Positions 18,433 to 28,099 of a stretch of DNA of 64,000 nucleotides are shown here, one piece after another. Source of the DNA: Aliirhizobium wenxiniae. GTDB taxonomy: Bacteria > Pseudomonadota > Alphaproteobacteria > Rhizobiales > Rhizobiaceae. Both the position numbers and the translations under genes were made by a program. The stretch is taken from positions 1 through 64,000 of the forward strand of contig NZ_JAEUAN010000024.1 in assembly GCF_019511445.1 (NCBI RefSeq). Reading direction: 5' to 3'. Under the pieces are notes generated by a model. That model was not told the origin of the DNA. It worked only from the letters and a program-made list of their open reading frames with translations, and ran no database searches. Each line of letters starts with the position of its first letter. The stretch's first letter is position 1.

Positions 18433-19539
18433 TCAGGCAGCCTTTGCCTTGATCGCCAGAGTGGCTTCCGCATAGGCCATCATGAACGGGCCCACCCCCT
18501 TGGCGTCGTCGGCCACGACTTCCTCGACCAGATAATAGGCCGGCGAGCCATCGCGATAACGGCCATTGAAGGGGCCGAGGCCCGCCACCTGGCAGATGCC
18601 GACAAGGCTGGTTTCTCCGTTTTCTTCGACAAGCCGTGTATCGACCAAGGCTTCTGCCGCCTTCTGGCCGGATGTGCGGATTTTCGATGCCTCTTCCGGA
18701 GCGGCCAGATTCAGTCGTTCGGCGCGCAGCAAAGCATAGGCGAACATGGCCGATGCGGAGGTCTCGTCGTAATTGCCGGCCAGATCCGGGGCATCCAGCA
18801 CCTGCGGCCAGAGGCCGGATGGCTGCTGTCGCTCAGTAAGTGCCAGAAGAACCGTGCGTGTCTGCTTTCTCAGTGTCGCAGTTGCCTGATCTGCCGGAAT
18901 AGCGGCGAGGATATCGACCAGCGCCATGATCAGCCATCCAACAGCGCGCGACCAGACGGCCGGAGATTTGCCGGTGAGCTGATCGGCCCATTGTTCGGCG
19001 CGGCTGTCGTCATAGCCGTGGACATAAAGTCCGTTGCCGACCTGAGTCAGCGCAAGCGCGGTTGCCAGTTGCTGCAGGGCATCGGTTATCCGCGGCGTCT
19101 CACCGACTTTAAGCGCATATTCGACCTGGAAGGGCAGGCCCATATAGAGCCCGTCCAGCCAGACCTGGGAGGGATAGCGCTTCTTGTGCCAGTAGTTGCC
19201 GGCTGGAATACGCGGATGCGTATCGAGCTGTGCGATCAGCCGGCGTGCGGCTGCCATGTAGCGGGGATCGCCGGTTTGCCGGTCGAGGAATATCAGCGCC
19301 CGTCCCGGCAGGACGTTGTCGATATTGAATTCTTCTTGAGTATAGCCGGCAAGGCTTCCGTCCGGGCCGACCTGGGGATCGATCAGCCGCAGGATATGGT
19401 CGAGCCAGCGCTGCTCGCCGGTTGCCTCAAAGAGCAGTTCAAGGCCGCGATAGATGCAGCCGTCTTCATAGCACCAGTTGCCGTTCTTGTAGGCCTGGTA
19501 GCGGGTGCAGAATTGGTCGAAATAGTCGGTGGGTTTCAT
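18433..19539 (-). CDS. Glycoside hydrolase family 88/105 unsaturated uronyl hydrolase
   Basis: 368-aa (alpha/alpha)6-barrel enzyme similar to YteR/RhiN unsaturated rhamnogalacturonyl hydrolases. Recognisable blocks are [22 protein letters not shown] near the N terminus, [32 protein letters not shown] with the catalytic-region Asp, and SAVGW-type [15 protein letters not shown]. It removes the 4,5-unsaturated uronic residue from oligosaccharides made by pectate lyases. No signal peptide, so it acts on imported oligomers. It overlaps the GH28 gene by 4 bp and belongs to the pectin operon. Confidence 0.87.
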   Translation of the reverse strand: MKPTDYFDQFCTRYQAYKNGNWCYEDGCIYRGLELLFEATGEQRWLDHILRLIDPQVGPDGSLAGYTQEEFNIDNVLPGRALIFLDRQTGDPRYMAAARRLIAQLDTHPRIPAGNYWHKKRYPSQVWLDGLYMGLPFQVEYALKVGETPRITDALQQLATALALTQVGNGLYVHGYDDSRAEQWADQLTGKSPAVWSRAVGWLIMALVDILAAIPADQATATLRKQTRTVLLALTERQQPSGLWPQVLDAPDLAGNYDETSASAMFAYALLRAERLNLAAPEEASKIRTSGQKAAEALVDTRLVEENGETSLVGICQVAGLGPFNGRYRDGSPAYYLVEEVVADDAKGVGPFMMAYAEATLAIKAKAA

Positions 19540-21101
19540 CGGGGTGCCAGTAGGTTCGGGAGGGAGATCGGGTCGGGGGAGAGCAGGCTCGCGTCATCGA
19601 TGTCGATTTCGGCGTGTTCGCAGAGGATCTGTTCGTGACGCATGGCCCGCACGCCATCGGCCATGATGGGAGGTGCCGCTATTGCGGCCGGGTCGGTGGA
19701 ATGGATACGCAAGCCGCGGATGCGGATGTTGCGGACCGGCATTTCCGGCAATCCGAGGAAGACGCCTGCGGCAAGCGCCAGGCCATAGACATCGACGTCC
19801 TCGACGAAAATGCCATCGACATAGGGTGTTCCTTCGACGACCGGTGCGGGCTCACGTGACTGAACCCAGTCGTCGTGGCCATCGGCATCGCAAAAATAGT
19901 GGACGTTTGCCGAAAGCGTCACCAGAACGCCGTCCATCTTCACCCGGCGCATGGATATGTTGCTGATACCGCCGCCGCGACCGCGGCGGGTCTTGATCCG
20001 CAGGCCGCGGTCGGTGCCGACCATGTCGCAATCCTCGACGGTTACATCGTGAACGCCGCCGGACATTTCCGAGCCGATGACGACGCCGCCATGGCCGCGT
20101 TCCATCAGGCAATGACGGATTTCGACGCCGCGGGTTTCGCTCAGGTGGTCTGCCTCGCCCTTGTCACCGCGCTTGCCTGCCTTGATAGCGATGCAATCGT
20201 CGCCGACCGAGAAGCGCACGCCTTCGACAGTCACATTGCGGCAGCCTTCGGGATCGAAGCCGTCGGTATTGGGGCTGTCATGGGGCGCCTGGATGTGGAG
20301 CGAGACCGCTGCCAACCCGTCGCAGCCCTGCGGGTGGACGGTCCATGACGGAGCATTGCGTATGGTGAAGCCGAGAAGAAGGGTTTGCTTGCAATCGACC
20401 AGGTGAAGGCCGCGCGGACGCCTTGCGCCGTCACGGGTTTCCTTCGGCCATGTCCACCAGTCGCCGGCGTTGCCTGAGCCGTCGAGAATGCCTTTGCCTT
20501 CGATCGTCAGACGTTCCGAACCGATGGCATGTACGGGGGCTGCAAAGCAGGCATCGGGAAGTCCTTCCCAGCTGCCGAGCATGCGGCCGTCGTCAGCGCG
20601 CGCCGGCAGGATCGGCCAGCCTTCGCGGGTGCTCGGGGCGCGAAGCACCGCGCCTTCCGCCAGATGAAGGGTCAGGTCGCTTCGCAGCTTCAAGGGGAAG
20701 GCTGTCCATGTGCCGGGTGCAATATAGAGCGTGCCGCCCAAGGGGGTGTCTGCCAAAGCCTTGGCGAGGGCTTCGGCATTGGTGCGCGCTGCGGCAAGGT
20801 CCGACAGATCGGCATTCTGAACAAGCCCGTAATCGGCTGCGCGGACAAGGCCTGCGCAATCGCGGGTCCGGAATGAAAGAGGGTCGAAGCCTTCCGCCTC
20901 GAAAAGGTAATTCGTGGCGGGATAAAGGGCATCAAGGAGGGTCACCACGGTGGTCGCCGTTCCCTGCTGTACGGGGGCGTTTTCCCCATTGCGCAACAAG
21001 CGCCAGGCTAACGGTTGCGGCAAGGCATGGCGTGCGCCGGGCACAGCCAGCCTTATGGCCGCGATCCGTGCGGAGATCGCAACTGAAATGGCTTTGTTCA
21101 T
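19536..21101 (-). CDS. Glycoside hydrolase family 28 (exo-polygalacturonase-like)
   Basis: 521-aa parallel beta-helix enzyme. GH28 active-site motifs are all present: [31 protein letters not shown] and [10 protein letters not shown]. An N-terminal domain of about 90 residues resembles the fibronectin-like domain of exo-poly-alpha-galacturonosidases. No clear signal peptide is seen, which suggests intracellular trimming of imported oligogalacturonides rather than secreted attack on polymer. It lies between the importer genes and the GH88/105 gene. Confidence 0.9.
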   Translation of the reverse strand: MNKAISVAISARIAAIRLAVPGARHALPQPLAWRLLRNGENAPVQQGTATTVVTLLDALYPATNYLFEAEGFDPLSFRTRDCAGLVRAADYGLVQNADLSDLAAARTNAEALAKALADTPLGGTLYIAPGTWTAFPLKLRSDLTLHLAEGAVLRAPSTREGWPILPARADDGRMLGSWEGLPDACFAAPVHAIGSERLTIEGKGILDGSGNAGDWWTWPKETRDGARRPRGLHLVDCKQTLLLGFTIRNAPSWTVHPQGCDGLAAVSLHIQAPHDSPNTDGFDPEGCRNVTVEGVRFSVGDDCIAIKAGKRGDKGEADHLSETRGVEIRHCLMERGHGGVVIGSEMSGGVHDVTVEDCDMVGTDRGLRIKTRRGRGGGISNISMRRVKMDGVLVTLSANVHYFCDADGHDDWVQSREPAPVVEGTPYVDGIFVEDVDVYGLALAAGVFLGLPEMPVRNIRIRGLRIHSTDPAAIAAPPIMADGVRAMRHEQILCEHAEIDIDDASLLSPDPISLPNLLAPR

Positions 21102-21123
21102 CGTTTCTCTCTTGATTTATGCA

Positions 21124-21151
21124 CCACCCGGCCTGCGGTCAGGCCGGGTGG
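21124..21151. other. Intercistronic stem-loop after pectin binding-protein gene
   Basis: CCACCCGGCCTG and CAGGCCGGGTGG form a perfect 12-bp stem with a 4-nt loop just after the binding-protein stop at 21168 and before the GH28 start at 21101. No T-run follows. It is likely to stabilise the binding-protein mRNA or reduce read-through into the hydrolase genes. Confidence 0.6.
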
Positions 21152-21167
21152 AGAGTTCCGTTCGCGC

Positions 21168-22436
21168 TTAGTCGAACTTCTTCAGGGCGTCATTCACGCC
21201 ATCGATGATCTGCTCGGCGGCGTCCTTTGAATCGATCTGCTCGTAGGCATATTCTTCGAGCGTATCGATGATGATGCCGCGGATGACCGGGTTTTCGTCG
21301 AAGGGCGAAATCGTCGGACCTTCCGAGGCCATGACGATTGCATTGGCGGCACGAACTTCCGGCTCGCCTGCATTGGTCAGCCGTGCCATGGCGGCCTTGG
21401 AGGCCGGAATGCCACGCGAGGTGCCGAGAATGTCGATGCCTTCCGGTTCATTCAGCAGGCAATTGGTGATCTGTGCTGCTGCTTCCGGGTTCTTCGAGTT
21501 CTTCGAGATGGAGAAGACCATAGACGGCTTGCGGAAGACGCCTTCGGTCTTGCCGTCAGTCATCTTCAGCATTGGTACCGGTTTCAGAACCTGACCTTCC
21601 TTCAGCGGATCGGCATATTTGGAATAGGTCGAATCCCACTCGTAGGAACCTGCGATCTTGCCTTCCGACCATGCCGGCTTTTCGAAGAGGTTGACGTTGC
21701 CGTCGGCTGCTTCCTGTTTCTGCGAGCGGATTGCGCCGGTTTCCACCAGCTTGCCGAGGAAGTCGATGCCGGCTGCCAGTTCTTCAGGCGTCCAGGCAAC
21801 ACGGTTGGTCTTCGGGTCAACCATGCCCTTGCCGGTGGCCTGGGTTACGGCCAGCGTCATCAGAAGATGCGCCGTCTCCTTGACGGCGTTGAAGGTGTAA
21901 TAATCCGGGCCGAGCTTTTCCTTGACCGTCTTGGTCATTTCGAAGAACTCGTCCCAGGTTTTCGGCACTTCCACGCCGGCCTTTTCGAGCGTCGTCGTGT
22001 TGAAGAAGAAGACGCGGCCCGAGGTGGAGACCGACAGGCCCTGCAGCACGCCGTTGGTGGAGCCCGATTCCAGATCGCCGTCGCTCCAGTTCGAAAGGTC
22101 GAGACCCTTCAGGGCGCGCAGGTCGGCAAAGCCCTTGCCGTCCTTGGAAAACAGCGGCAACCATGGCCAGTTGACCTGGATGATGTCGGCTTCCGTCTTG
22201 CCGGCCATCTGGGTGGTCAGCTTTTCCAGATAACCGTCGAAGCCGGTGAACTCGCCCTTCACGGTGTGTCCGTATTTTGCGCCGCAGGCGGCAATGGCCT
22301 TCTGCGTTGCGACGTGGCGGCTTTCACCGCCCCACCACGACATGCGCAGTTCCGCAGCGCTTGCCGAAGGTGCCATTGCGATGACCGCAAGGGCTGCTCC
22401 TGCAAGAAAGACGGATGATTTCAGTATGCTTTTCAT
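21168..22436 (-). CDS. Solute-binding protein, oligogalacturonide-type CUT1 importer (TogB-like)
   Basis: 422-aa family-1 binding protein with a Sec signal peptide (MKSILKSSVFLAGAALAVIAMAPSASA). The mature start AELRMSWWGGESRHVATQKAIAACGAKYG matches the TogB-like sugar-binding group. It lies after two permease genes and an ATPase gene and before two pectin-specific hydrolase genes. Import of oligogalacturonides or unsaturated derivatives is therefore the best inference. Being downstream of the permeases is unusual but occurs in tog-like operons. Confidence 0.85.
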   Translation of the reverse strand: MKSILKSSVFLAGAALAVIAMAPSASAAELRMSWWGGESRHVATQKAIAACGAKYGHTVKGEFTGFDGYLEKLTTQMAGKTEADIIQVNWPWLPLFSKDGKGFADLRALKGLDLSNWSDGDLESGSTNGVLQGLSVSTSGRVFFFNTTTLEKAGVEVPKTWDEFFEMTKTVKEKLGPDYYTFNAVKETAHLLMTLAVTQATGKGMVDPKTNRVAWTPEELAAGIDFLGKLVETGAIRSQKQEAADGNVNLFEKPAWSEGKIAGSYEWDSTYSKYADPLKEGQVLKPVPMLKMTDGKTEGVFRKPSMVFSISKNSKNPEAAAQITNCLLNEPEGIDILGTSRGIPASKAAMARLTNAGEPEVRAANAIVMASEGPTISPFDENPVIRGIIIDTLEEYAYEQIDSKDAAEQIIDGVNDALKKFD

Positions 22437-22465
22437 GTGTGCCTCCTCAAATTGGCTTTAAATTG

Positions 22466-23581
22466 TTATGCCGCAATGCTGCCTCCATGCAGCGAAACGT
22501 TGCGGCCGTCTGACTTGTCGAAAACGTGCAATGTTTTCGGGTCGGGGCGCAGGCGGATCACGTCGGATTGCCCCCGCGCCTCGAATTCTGCTGCGCCCAC
22601 GACGCTCACCAGTCTGTGGCCTTCGCAATCCGCGTGCATGTAGACCTCGTGGCCCATGAACTCGGCATTGACGAGCTTGGCCTGCAGTGCCGGGCCTTCC
22701 GACACGAGCGAGAACTGCTGCGGACGGATGCCGAGGACGGCGCTGCCGGGCTGGCTGGAAAGTCGGCCTGCGAGATCGCTGCCGAGTGCCAGGCGCTGGC
22801 TGCCCATGATGAATTCTCCGCCTTCCATCGCGCCTTCGACGAGGTTCATTTCCGGCGTGCCGATGAAGCCGGCAACGAAGAGATTGGCCGGGGCGTTGTA
22901 GAGTTCCTTCGGGGTGGCGACCTGCATGATATGACCGGCCTGCATGACGCAGATGCGGTCGCCCATGGTCATTGCTTCAGTCTGGTCATGGGTGACGTAG
23001 ATGACGGTCGGCGAGCTGCCTTCCGCCTTCAGCTGACGGTGCAGATCGGTAATGCGGACGCGCATCGAGGCGCGCAGCTTGGCATCGAGGTTCGACAGCG
23101 GTTCGTCGAAGAGGAAGACGCCGGGGTTCTTGATCAGCGCGCGGCCGAGCGCGACGCGCTGGGCCTGGCCGCCTGAAAGCTGCTTTGGCAGGCGATCGAG
23201 CAGCGGTTCGATTTCAAGGATTTCCGCGACCTTGTCGACAGCCGCGGCGATTTCCGCCTTCGGGCGACCGGCAATTCGCAGGCCGAAGGAGAGATTACCG
23301 CGGACCTTCATATGCGGATAAAGCGCATAGTTCTGGAACACCATGGCGATCTGCCGCTTGCTCGGTGACAGGTCGTTGACGCGCTCGTCACCGATGATGA
23401 CGTCGCCGCCGGTGATGTCTTCGAGGCCGGCGATCATGCGCAGCGTGGTCGACTTGGCGCAGCCCGAGGGGCCAACCAGAACCATGAACTCGCCATCCTT
23501 GATGTCGAGATCGATGCCGTGAACGACCTTGTTGGTCTTGTTGTAGACTTTCTCGAGGTTTTTCAGTTGTACCTGTGCCAT
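22466..23581 (-). CDS. CUT1 ABC transporter ATP-binding protein (TogA-like)
   Basis: 371-aa MalK-type ATPase with Walker A GPSGCAKST, signature LSGGQAQR and Walker B FLFDEPLSNLDAKLR, plus a C-terminal TOBE-like domain. The Walker A has Ala in place of the usual Gly before KST, a mild change. I start at the ATG 23581, which has AAAGGG upstream and lies 1 bp from the permease stop; the longer frame to 23650 reads back through the permease gene. Confidence 0.9.
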   Translation of the reverse strand: MAQVQLKNLEKVYNKTNKVVHGIDLDIKDGEFMVLVGPSGCAKSTTLRMIAGLEDITGGDVIIGDERVNDLSPSKRQIAMVFQNYALYPHMKVRGNLSFGLRIAGRPKAEIAAAVDKVAEILEIEPLLDRLPKQLSGGQAQRVALGRALIKNPGVFLFDEPLSNLDAKLRASMRVRITDLHRQLKAEGSSPTVIYVTHDQTEAMTMGDRICVMQAGHIMQVATPKELYNAPANLFVAGFIGTPEMNLVEGAMEGGEFIMGSQRLALGSDLAGRLSSQPGSAVLGIRPQQFSLVSEGPALQAKLVNAEFMGHEVYMHADCEGHRLVSVVGAAEFEARGQSDVIRLRPDPKTLHVFDKSDGRNVSLHGGSIAA

Positions 23582-23582
23582 G

Positions 23583-24488
23583 TCAGCCCTTTCTGCCTCC
23601 CGCAGAGATTCCTTCGATGAAGTACCGTTGCGCCGCGAAGAACACGACAAGCGCAGGGGTGATGGTGAGTACCGACATCGCCAGGATGCGGTTCCATTCG
23701 AAGGCTTCGGTTGTATCGATTGAGAGTTTGAGCGCGAGGCTCACCGGATATTTGTCGACCGACGAGATGTAGATCAGCGGTCCGAGGAAGTCGTTCATCG
23801 TCCACATGAACTGGAACAGGCAGACCGAGACCAGTGCGGGCCCGAGCATGGGAACGACGATGAAGATCAGCGTCTGCAGGCTGTTTGCGCCATCGACGCG
23901 TGCTGCTTCCTCCATGTCCGTCGGCAGCGAGCGCAGGAACTGCACCAGCATGAAGACGAAGAAGGCATCGCCGGCGAGTGCGGACGGCACCCAGAGCGGC
24001 AGGAAGCTGTCCAGCCAGCCGAGATCCCTGAAGAGGATGTATTGCGGGATGCGGGTGACGACGTTCGGTAGAAGCAGGACGGCGATGACCGATCCGAACA
24101 GGATCTTCTTGAACGGGAACTCGAAGCGGGCAAAGGCATAGGCCACCATCGTGCAGGAGATGGCCGTGCCGATGACCTTGGGCAGGATGATCAGGAACGA
24201 ATTCCAGAAGAACCGGCCGAAGGTGTACGGCGTGGATGTCTGCCAGCCCTGGACATAACCTTCGAGTGTCGGGCTTTCCGGCAGGAAACCGGCGCCGGCA
24301 AAAATTTCCGAGTTGGTCTTGAAGCTTGCGCCGACCAGCCAGATCAGCGGGTAGAGCATCAGGAAGCCGACGCCAAAGAGCAGTGAGTAGCGGACGACCG
24401 CGGAGATCAAGTCCATGCGGGCGCGTTTTGCGGCTGCGGCTTCATCCGCGGTGCGGGCGGCAGTTTTAGGCAAAGTCATATCGGTCAT
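23583..24488 (-). CDS. ABC transporter permease, MalG type (TogN-like)
   Basis: 301-aa permease. A hydrophilic N terminus of about 30 residues is followed by six membrane segments. The EAA loop (MEEAARVDGANSLQTLIFIVVPMLGPAL) and the C-terminal FFAAQRYFIEGISAGGRKG are typical of second permeases in CUT1 systems. It lies 3 bp after the first permease gene and just before the ATPase gene. Confidence 0.91.
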   Translation of the reverse strand: MTDMTLPKTAARTADEAAAAKRARMDLISAVVRYSLLFGVGFLMLYPLIWLVGASFKTNSEIFAGAGFLPESPTLEGYVQGWQTSTPYTFGRFFWNSFLIILPKVIGTAISCTMVAYAFARFEFPFKKILFGSVIAVLLLPNVVTRIPQYILFRDLGWLDSFLPLWVPSALAGDAFFVFMLVQFLRSLPTDMEEAARVDGANSLQTLIFIVVPMLGPALVSVCLFQFMWTMNDFLGPLIYISSVDKYPVSLALKLSIDTTEAFEWNRILAMSVLTITPALVVFFAAQRYFIEGISAGGRKG

Positions 24489-24491
24489 GGC

Positions 24492-25373
24492 TCAGCTCCT
24501 CTTGTCGCCGGCGTAGTAGACCCACTTCTTCGAGGACCAGAAGGCCACGAGCGTGAGCACCATGATGATGGCGAAGAGCACCCAGGCGATCGCCGAGGCG
24601 TAGCCCATGTTGAACTTCTTGAAGGCCTCCTCGTAGATGTAGAGGGGCAGGAGATAGGTGGATTTCAGCGGGCCGCCCTGCGTGATGATGTAGGGACCGT
24701 TGAACTCCTGGAATGCCTGGACCATCTGCATGACGAGGTTGAAGAAGATGACCGGCGTCAGCAGTGGCAGTGTCACGAAGAAGAAGGTCGTGACCTTGCC
24801 GGCACCATCGATGGAGGCCGCTTCATAGAGCGACTTGTCGATCGATTGCAGGGCAGCAAGGAAGATCACCATGGCCGAACCGAACTGCCAGCAGCGCAGA
24901 AGCGTGATGGTGAAAAGTGCATTTGTCGGGTCGCCGAACCAGTCCACCGGCGTGAAACCGATGGAGGCAATCGCCATGTTGACGAGGCCTTCGGCCGAAA
25001 ACAGGTAACGCCACAGAACGGCGATGGCGATCGATCCACCGAGGATGGACGGAACGTAAAAAGCCGTCCGGAAGAAGTTAATGAATTTAAGCTTGTAGTT
25101 GAGTATGGCGGCGATGAAGAGCGCGAAGGCGAGCTTCAGCGGCACCGTGGAAAATACATAAACAAGCGTGACAGTCAGCGACTTGTCGAATGTGCGGTCG
25201 CGGGTGAACAGCCGCTCATAGTTGGACAAACCGGTCCATTGCGGGCTGCTCATCAGGTCATAGCTGGTGAAGCTCAAATAAAGCGAAGTCAAAAAAGGGA
25301 TGGCCGTGAATATGACGAGGCCGATCAAATAGGGCGCCAGATAGGCATAACCCAGGAAGCGCTGAGACCTCAT
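24492..25373 (-). CDS. ABC transporter permease, MalF type (TogM-like)
   Basis: 293-aa permease beginning MRSQRFLGYAYLAPYLIGLVIFTAIPF, with an EAA loop (YEAASIDGAGKVTTFFFVTLPLLTPV). I chose the ATG at 25373 because GGAGG lies 6 bp upstream; a GTG at 25400 would lack a Shine-Dalgarno. The ATG overlaps the stop (ATGA) of a 19-codon upstream frame described separately, so leader-coupled translation is possible. First structural gene of the pectin importer operon. Confidence 0.87.
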   Translation of the reverse strand: MRSQRFLGYAYLAPYLIGLVIFTAIPFLTSLYLSFTSYDLMSSPQWTGLSNYERLFTRDRTFDKSLTVTLVYVFSTVPLKLAFALFIAAILNYKLKFINFFRTAFYVPSILGGSIAIAVLWRYLFSAEGLVNMAIASIGFTPVDWFGDPTNALFTITLLRCWQFGSAMVIFLAALQSIDKSLYEAASIDGAGKVTTFFFVTLPLLTPVIFFNLVMQMVQAFQEFNGPYIITQGGPLKSTYLLPLYIYEEAFKKFNMGYASAIAWVLFAIIMVLTLVAFWSSKKWVYYAGDKRS

Positions 25374-25429
25374 GAGGCGCCTCCAATGGGCGAATGACAC
25401 CCGGTTATGAGAAATACATTTTTGTGCAA
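25370..25429 (-). other. 19-codon upstream frame overlapping the permease start, SDR-like N terminus
   Basis: A TTG at 25429 lies 6 bp after a perfect GGAGGAGGAA. It opens a 19-codon frame containing VFLITGCHSPIGG, ending in a TGA that overlaps the permease ATG. The LITGCxxxIG pattern is like the N-terminal cofactor loop of short-chain dehydrogenases. It may be a relic of a lost SDR gene, or a small leader peptide coupling translation to the permease. No other evidence that it is expressed. Confidence 0.35.
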
Positions 25430-25480
25430 ATCAAATTCCTCCTCCAGCCAATAGGTGCAAGGCTGTTATGCGTCAGTGGC

Positions 25481-25504
25481 TTAGCTGAAAGACTGAACAT
25501 TCAT
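25481..25504 (-). other. 7-codon mini-frame with a perfect Shine-Dalgarno
   Basis: ATG at 25504 encodes MNVQSFS before a TAA. GGAGGAGGAA at 25513-25522 precedes it by an ideal 8 bp. The same CTGGAGGAGGAA string recurs upstream of the SDR-like frame about 77 bp further on. It could be a leader peptide of the pectin importer operon or a decayed gene start. Seen directly; function not inferable. Confidence 0.3.
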
Positions 25505-25585
25505 CAATTCTGTTCCTCCTCCAGTATTTAGCGTGACATAATTTCATTTTCAGTCGAGAATGAATGAACAAACACGGAAAAAAAG

Positions 25586-26500
25586 ATGGACGAAATCGAA
25601 GGTGGCATTCTCTCCAGCATCGCGCCCTCTGCTCTGTCGTTGAAACTCACTCGAGCGACGATCAAGATGGAGCATTCGAAGACGTGGCGCATTGACAAGA
25701 CAAACCCCGTCGAAGATTTCGTCATCTGCCTGGAAGGCTGCGGTCACTATGTGATCGAGGGTGAGCGCCGGGTGATGGAGCCCGGTGACGCAATGCTTAT
25801 CCGGCGCGGGCAGCGCTTTCGCGGCTGGAACCGCGGGACGACAATCTATAGGGGAATTGCCCAACACTTTTCCTTGGACATTTACGGCAAGCACGACCTG
25901 ATCGCGCAGATGCAGCTGCGACCTCATGTCCGCCTGAAGAAGTGGCCGTTGCTGGAGCCGCTGGTGCGACAATATCGCCAGACTGCGCCACCGTCGTCGC
26001 TGACGCTGAGCCAGCATCATCTCTTCATGTATCTGCTGATCGCCTATATCGAGGATGCGTTCATCGGCTGGAACGACAGTGCGACCTATCAGACCGAAGG
26101 AACCGACGCCCTTGATCTGGCGGTCATGAAGGCCGTGGCGATGATCTCGGCCAATCCTCTCGATCCGGATATCGCGGAACAGGCGGTGGATGCCTCGCCA
26201 TTCAACGCGGACTATTTCCTGCGTGAGTTCAAGAAGCGGGTAGGGCACACGCCGCGTAAATACCAGGAACAGAAGCGCATGGAGCGCGCCATGCACCTGC
26301 TGGAGGCTGGGATGCCGGTTGCCAATGCAGCGGCGGAAGTCGGTTACGGCGATCCCTATTATTTCTCACGCATGTTCAAGCGAGTCTTCGGCGTCAGTCC
26401 ACGCGCGCATGTCGAGCGGGTGGAGCGCAACCGGAACGGCGGGTTACTGCGTTTCGACGAGGCCGAACAGATCAGACTGATGAGCCTCGATCCCGCGTGA
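25586..26500 (+). CDS. AraC-family transcriptional regulator
   Basis: 304 aa. The N-terminal cupin-like sensor (about 30-110, with VICLEGCGHYVIEGERRVMEPGDAMLIRRGQ) is followed by a linker and a C-terminal double helix-turn-helix. The second HTH ends in the AraC signature VGYGDPYYFSRMFKRVFGVSPRAHVER. It is divergent from the pectin importer operon and is its likely regulator, sensing a galacturonate-derived ligand. The 185-bp gap also holds a TTCATT-N10-AATGAA dyad at 25543-25564 that might be its site. Shine-Dalgarno weak. Confidence 0.88.
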   Translation: MDEIEGGILSSIAPSALSLKLTRATIKMEHSKTWRIDKTNPVEDFVICLEGCGHYVIEGERRVMEPGDAMLIRRGQRFRGWNRGTTIYRGIAQHFSLDIYGKHDLIAQMQLRPHVRLKKWPLLEPLVRQYRQTAPPSSLTLSQHHLFMYLLIAYIEDAFIGWNDSATYQTEGTDALDLAVMKAVAMISANPLDPDIAEQAVDASPFNADYFLREFKKRVGHTPRKYQEQKRMERAMHLLEAGMPVANAAAEVGYGDPYYFSRMFKRVFGVSPRAHVERVERNRNGGLLRFDEAEQIRLMSLDPA

Positions 26501-26513
26501 GACGCGTCGCTGG

Positions 26514-26906
26514 TTATGCGGCGATATCGCCCGTCTTCGGTTCACGCGGATCCATACCGCGCGGCTTGCCGTAGAGGCCGATATTGGTGTCGCCCCAGAG
26601 TTTCAGCGCAAGCAGGATCGGTTCCATGCTGCGGCCGAGCTCGGACAGGCTGTATTCGACCTTCGGCGGCACCTGGGCATAGACCTTGCGCTCGATCAGG
26701 CCATCGTTCTCCAGCTCGCGCAACTGGTTGGTCAGCATGCGGGGCGTGACATTGACGATGTGCCTGCGGATTTCGTTGAAACGCAGAGTTCCCGAAAGAA
26801 GGTGGTAGAGCACAACCGACTTCCACTTGCCGTCAATAAGGCCGATAGCAGCTTCCACGGAGCAACCCGGAGAGCAATCGAAACGCGTGTGACGGGCCTT
26901 GGCCAT
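26514..26906 (-). CDS. HxlR-family (DUF24) transcriptional regulator
   Basis: 130-aa winged-helix regulator: CSPGCSVEAAIGLIDGKWKSVVLYHLLSGTLRFNEIRRHIVNVTPRMLTNQLRELENDGLIERKVY is the characteristic HxlR core. Cys residues near 10 and 14 (DCSPGC) are in the position where redox- or electrophile-sensing HxlR proteins place their reactive Cys. I start at 26906 with AAGGAT upstream. It is divergent from a quinone-reductase-like gene, a common pairing in which the regulator represses the reductase until electrophile stress. Confidence 0.88.
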   Translation of the reverse strand: MAKARHTRFDCSPGCSVEAAIGLIDGKWKSVVLYHLLSGTLRFNEIRRHIVNVTPRMLTNQLRELENDGLIERKVYAQVPPKVEYSLSELGRSMEPILLALKLWGDTNIGLYGKPRGMDPREPKTGDIAA

Positions 26907-26910
26907 GACC

Positions 26911-26926
26911 GTATCCTTTTTGATAC
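26911..26926. promoter_or_regulatory. Inverted repeat at the HxlR gene start
   Basis: GTATC (26911-26915) and GATAC (26922-26926) form a dyad with 6-bp spacing that overlaps the Shine-Dalgarno of the hxlR-like gene. A site here would let the regulator block its own expression. Short arms make this tentative. Confidence 0.35.
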
Positions 26927-27022
26927 TACGTGCTGTTTTTGTGCGTATTGCGCAGATCTGAATATAGCCCATTTTGGTGACACATCAATCGACACCGAAT
27001 TCGTCATCAAAAGGAGCAGATC

Positions 27023-28036
27023 ATGAAGGCCATCGGTTACAAAGAAGCTGGCGCAATCGACCGCAGCGATGCACTTGAGGATATCGAACTGCCGCGTCCG
27101 GTGCCGACCGGCCGGGATCTTCTCGTCGAGGTCGAAGCGATTTCCGTCAATCCGGTCGACACGAAGGTTCGCAAAGGCGTTTCTCCGGAAGCCGGCCAGT
27201 GGAAAATTCTCGGCTGGGATGCTGTCGGCAAGGTGGTTGAGGCCGGCCCCGATGCCAAGAACTTTGAGATCGGCGACGAAGTGTTTTATGCGGGCTCGCT
27301 GATCCGTCCGGGTGCCAACAGCCAGTTTCACCTAGTCGACGAACGGATCGTGGGTCAGAAGCCGAAGACGCTTTCGAATGCCGAGGCTGCAGCCTTGCCG
27401 CTGACGGCGATCACCGCCTGGGAGATGCTGTTCGACCGGCTGGATATCGCCAAGCCGGTGCCGGGTGCGGCCAATGCGATCGTCATCATCGGCGGTGCCG
27501 GCGGCGTCGGTTCGATCGCCATCCAGCTTGTGAGGGCGCTGACCGATGTGACCGTTATTGCCACCGCATCACGGCCGGAAACGCAGGAATGGGTGAAAAC
27601 GCTCGGTGCCCATCATGTGATCGACCACTCGAAGCCGATCGCAGAGCAGGTCAAAGCGCTCGGGATCGGCGCACCCGCCTTCGTGTTTTCGACGACCGAG
27701 ACCCATCGGCACCTGAAGGAGATCATCGAGCTGATCTCGCCGCAGGGCCGGTTCGGGCTGATCGACGATCCTGAAAGCCTCGACGTGCTCGGGTTCAAGC
27801 GCAAGGCCGTTTCCATTCACTGGGAGCTGATGTTCACGCGCTCGATTTTCGAGACTGCCGATATTGCCGAGCAGGGCAAGCTGCTCAACGAGGTTTCGCG
27901 TCTGGTCGATGAGGGCAAGGTCCGCACTACGGTGACCGAGACGCTTTCACCGATCAATGCCGACAACCTGAAGAAGGCTCATGCGGCGATCGAAAGCGGG
28001 AAGACCCGAGGCAAGGTCGTCCTAGAAGGGTTCTGA
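27023..28036 (+). CDS. Zinc-binding alcohol dehydrogenase family / quinone reductase (TIGR02817-like)
   Basis: 337-aa medium-chain reductase: GroES-like N-terminal domain, then a Rossmann domain with [19 protein letters not shown] near 152-170. The catalytic-zinc Cys/His set of true alcohol dehydrogenases is absent, as in NADPH:quinone oxidoreductases. Divergent from an HxlR regulator gene, which suggests a role in detoxifying quinones or reactive carbonyls. Shine-Dalgarno AAAAGGAG. Confidence 0.87.
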   Translation: MKAIGYKEAGAIDRSDALEDIELPRPVPTGRDLLVEVEAISVNPVDTKVRKGVSPEAGQWKILGWDAVGKVVEAGPDAKNFEIGDEVFYAGSLIRPGANSQFHLVDERIVGQKPKTLSNAEAAALPLTAITAWEMLFDRLDIAKPVPGAANAIVIIGGAGGVGSIAIQLVRALTDVTVIATASRPETQEWVKTLGAHHVIDHSKPIAEQVKALGIGAPAFVFSTTETHRHLKEIIELISPQGRFGLIDDPESLDVLGFKRKAVSIHWELMFTRSIFETADIAEQGKLLNEVSRLVDEGKVRTTVTETLSPINADNLKKAHAAIESGKTRGKVVLEGF

Positions 28037-28051
28037 GGCGAATGAGATGGT

Positions 28052-28082
28052 GCAGGCGGGCCGGTTCAACCCGTCCGCCTGC
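28052..28082. terminator. Terminator-like stem-loop between convergent genes
   Basis: GCAGGCGG (28052-28059) and CCGCCTGC (28075-28082) pair perfectly across a 15-nt loop, between the reductase stop and the convergent xylG stop. It has no strong T-run. Likely a shared terminator. Confidence 0.5.
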
Positions 28083-28099
28083 TGTCTTTGGGACGAAAC

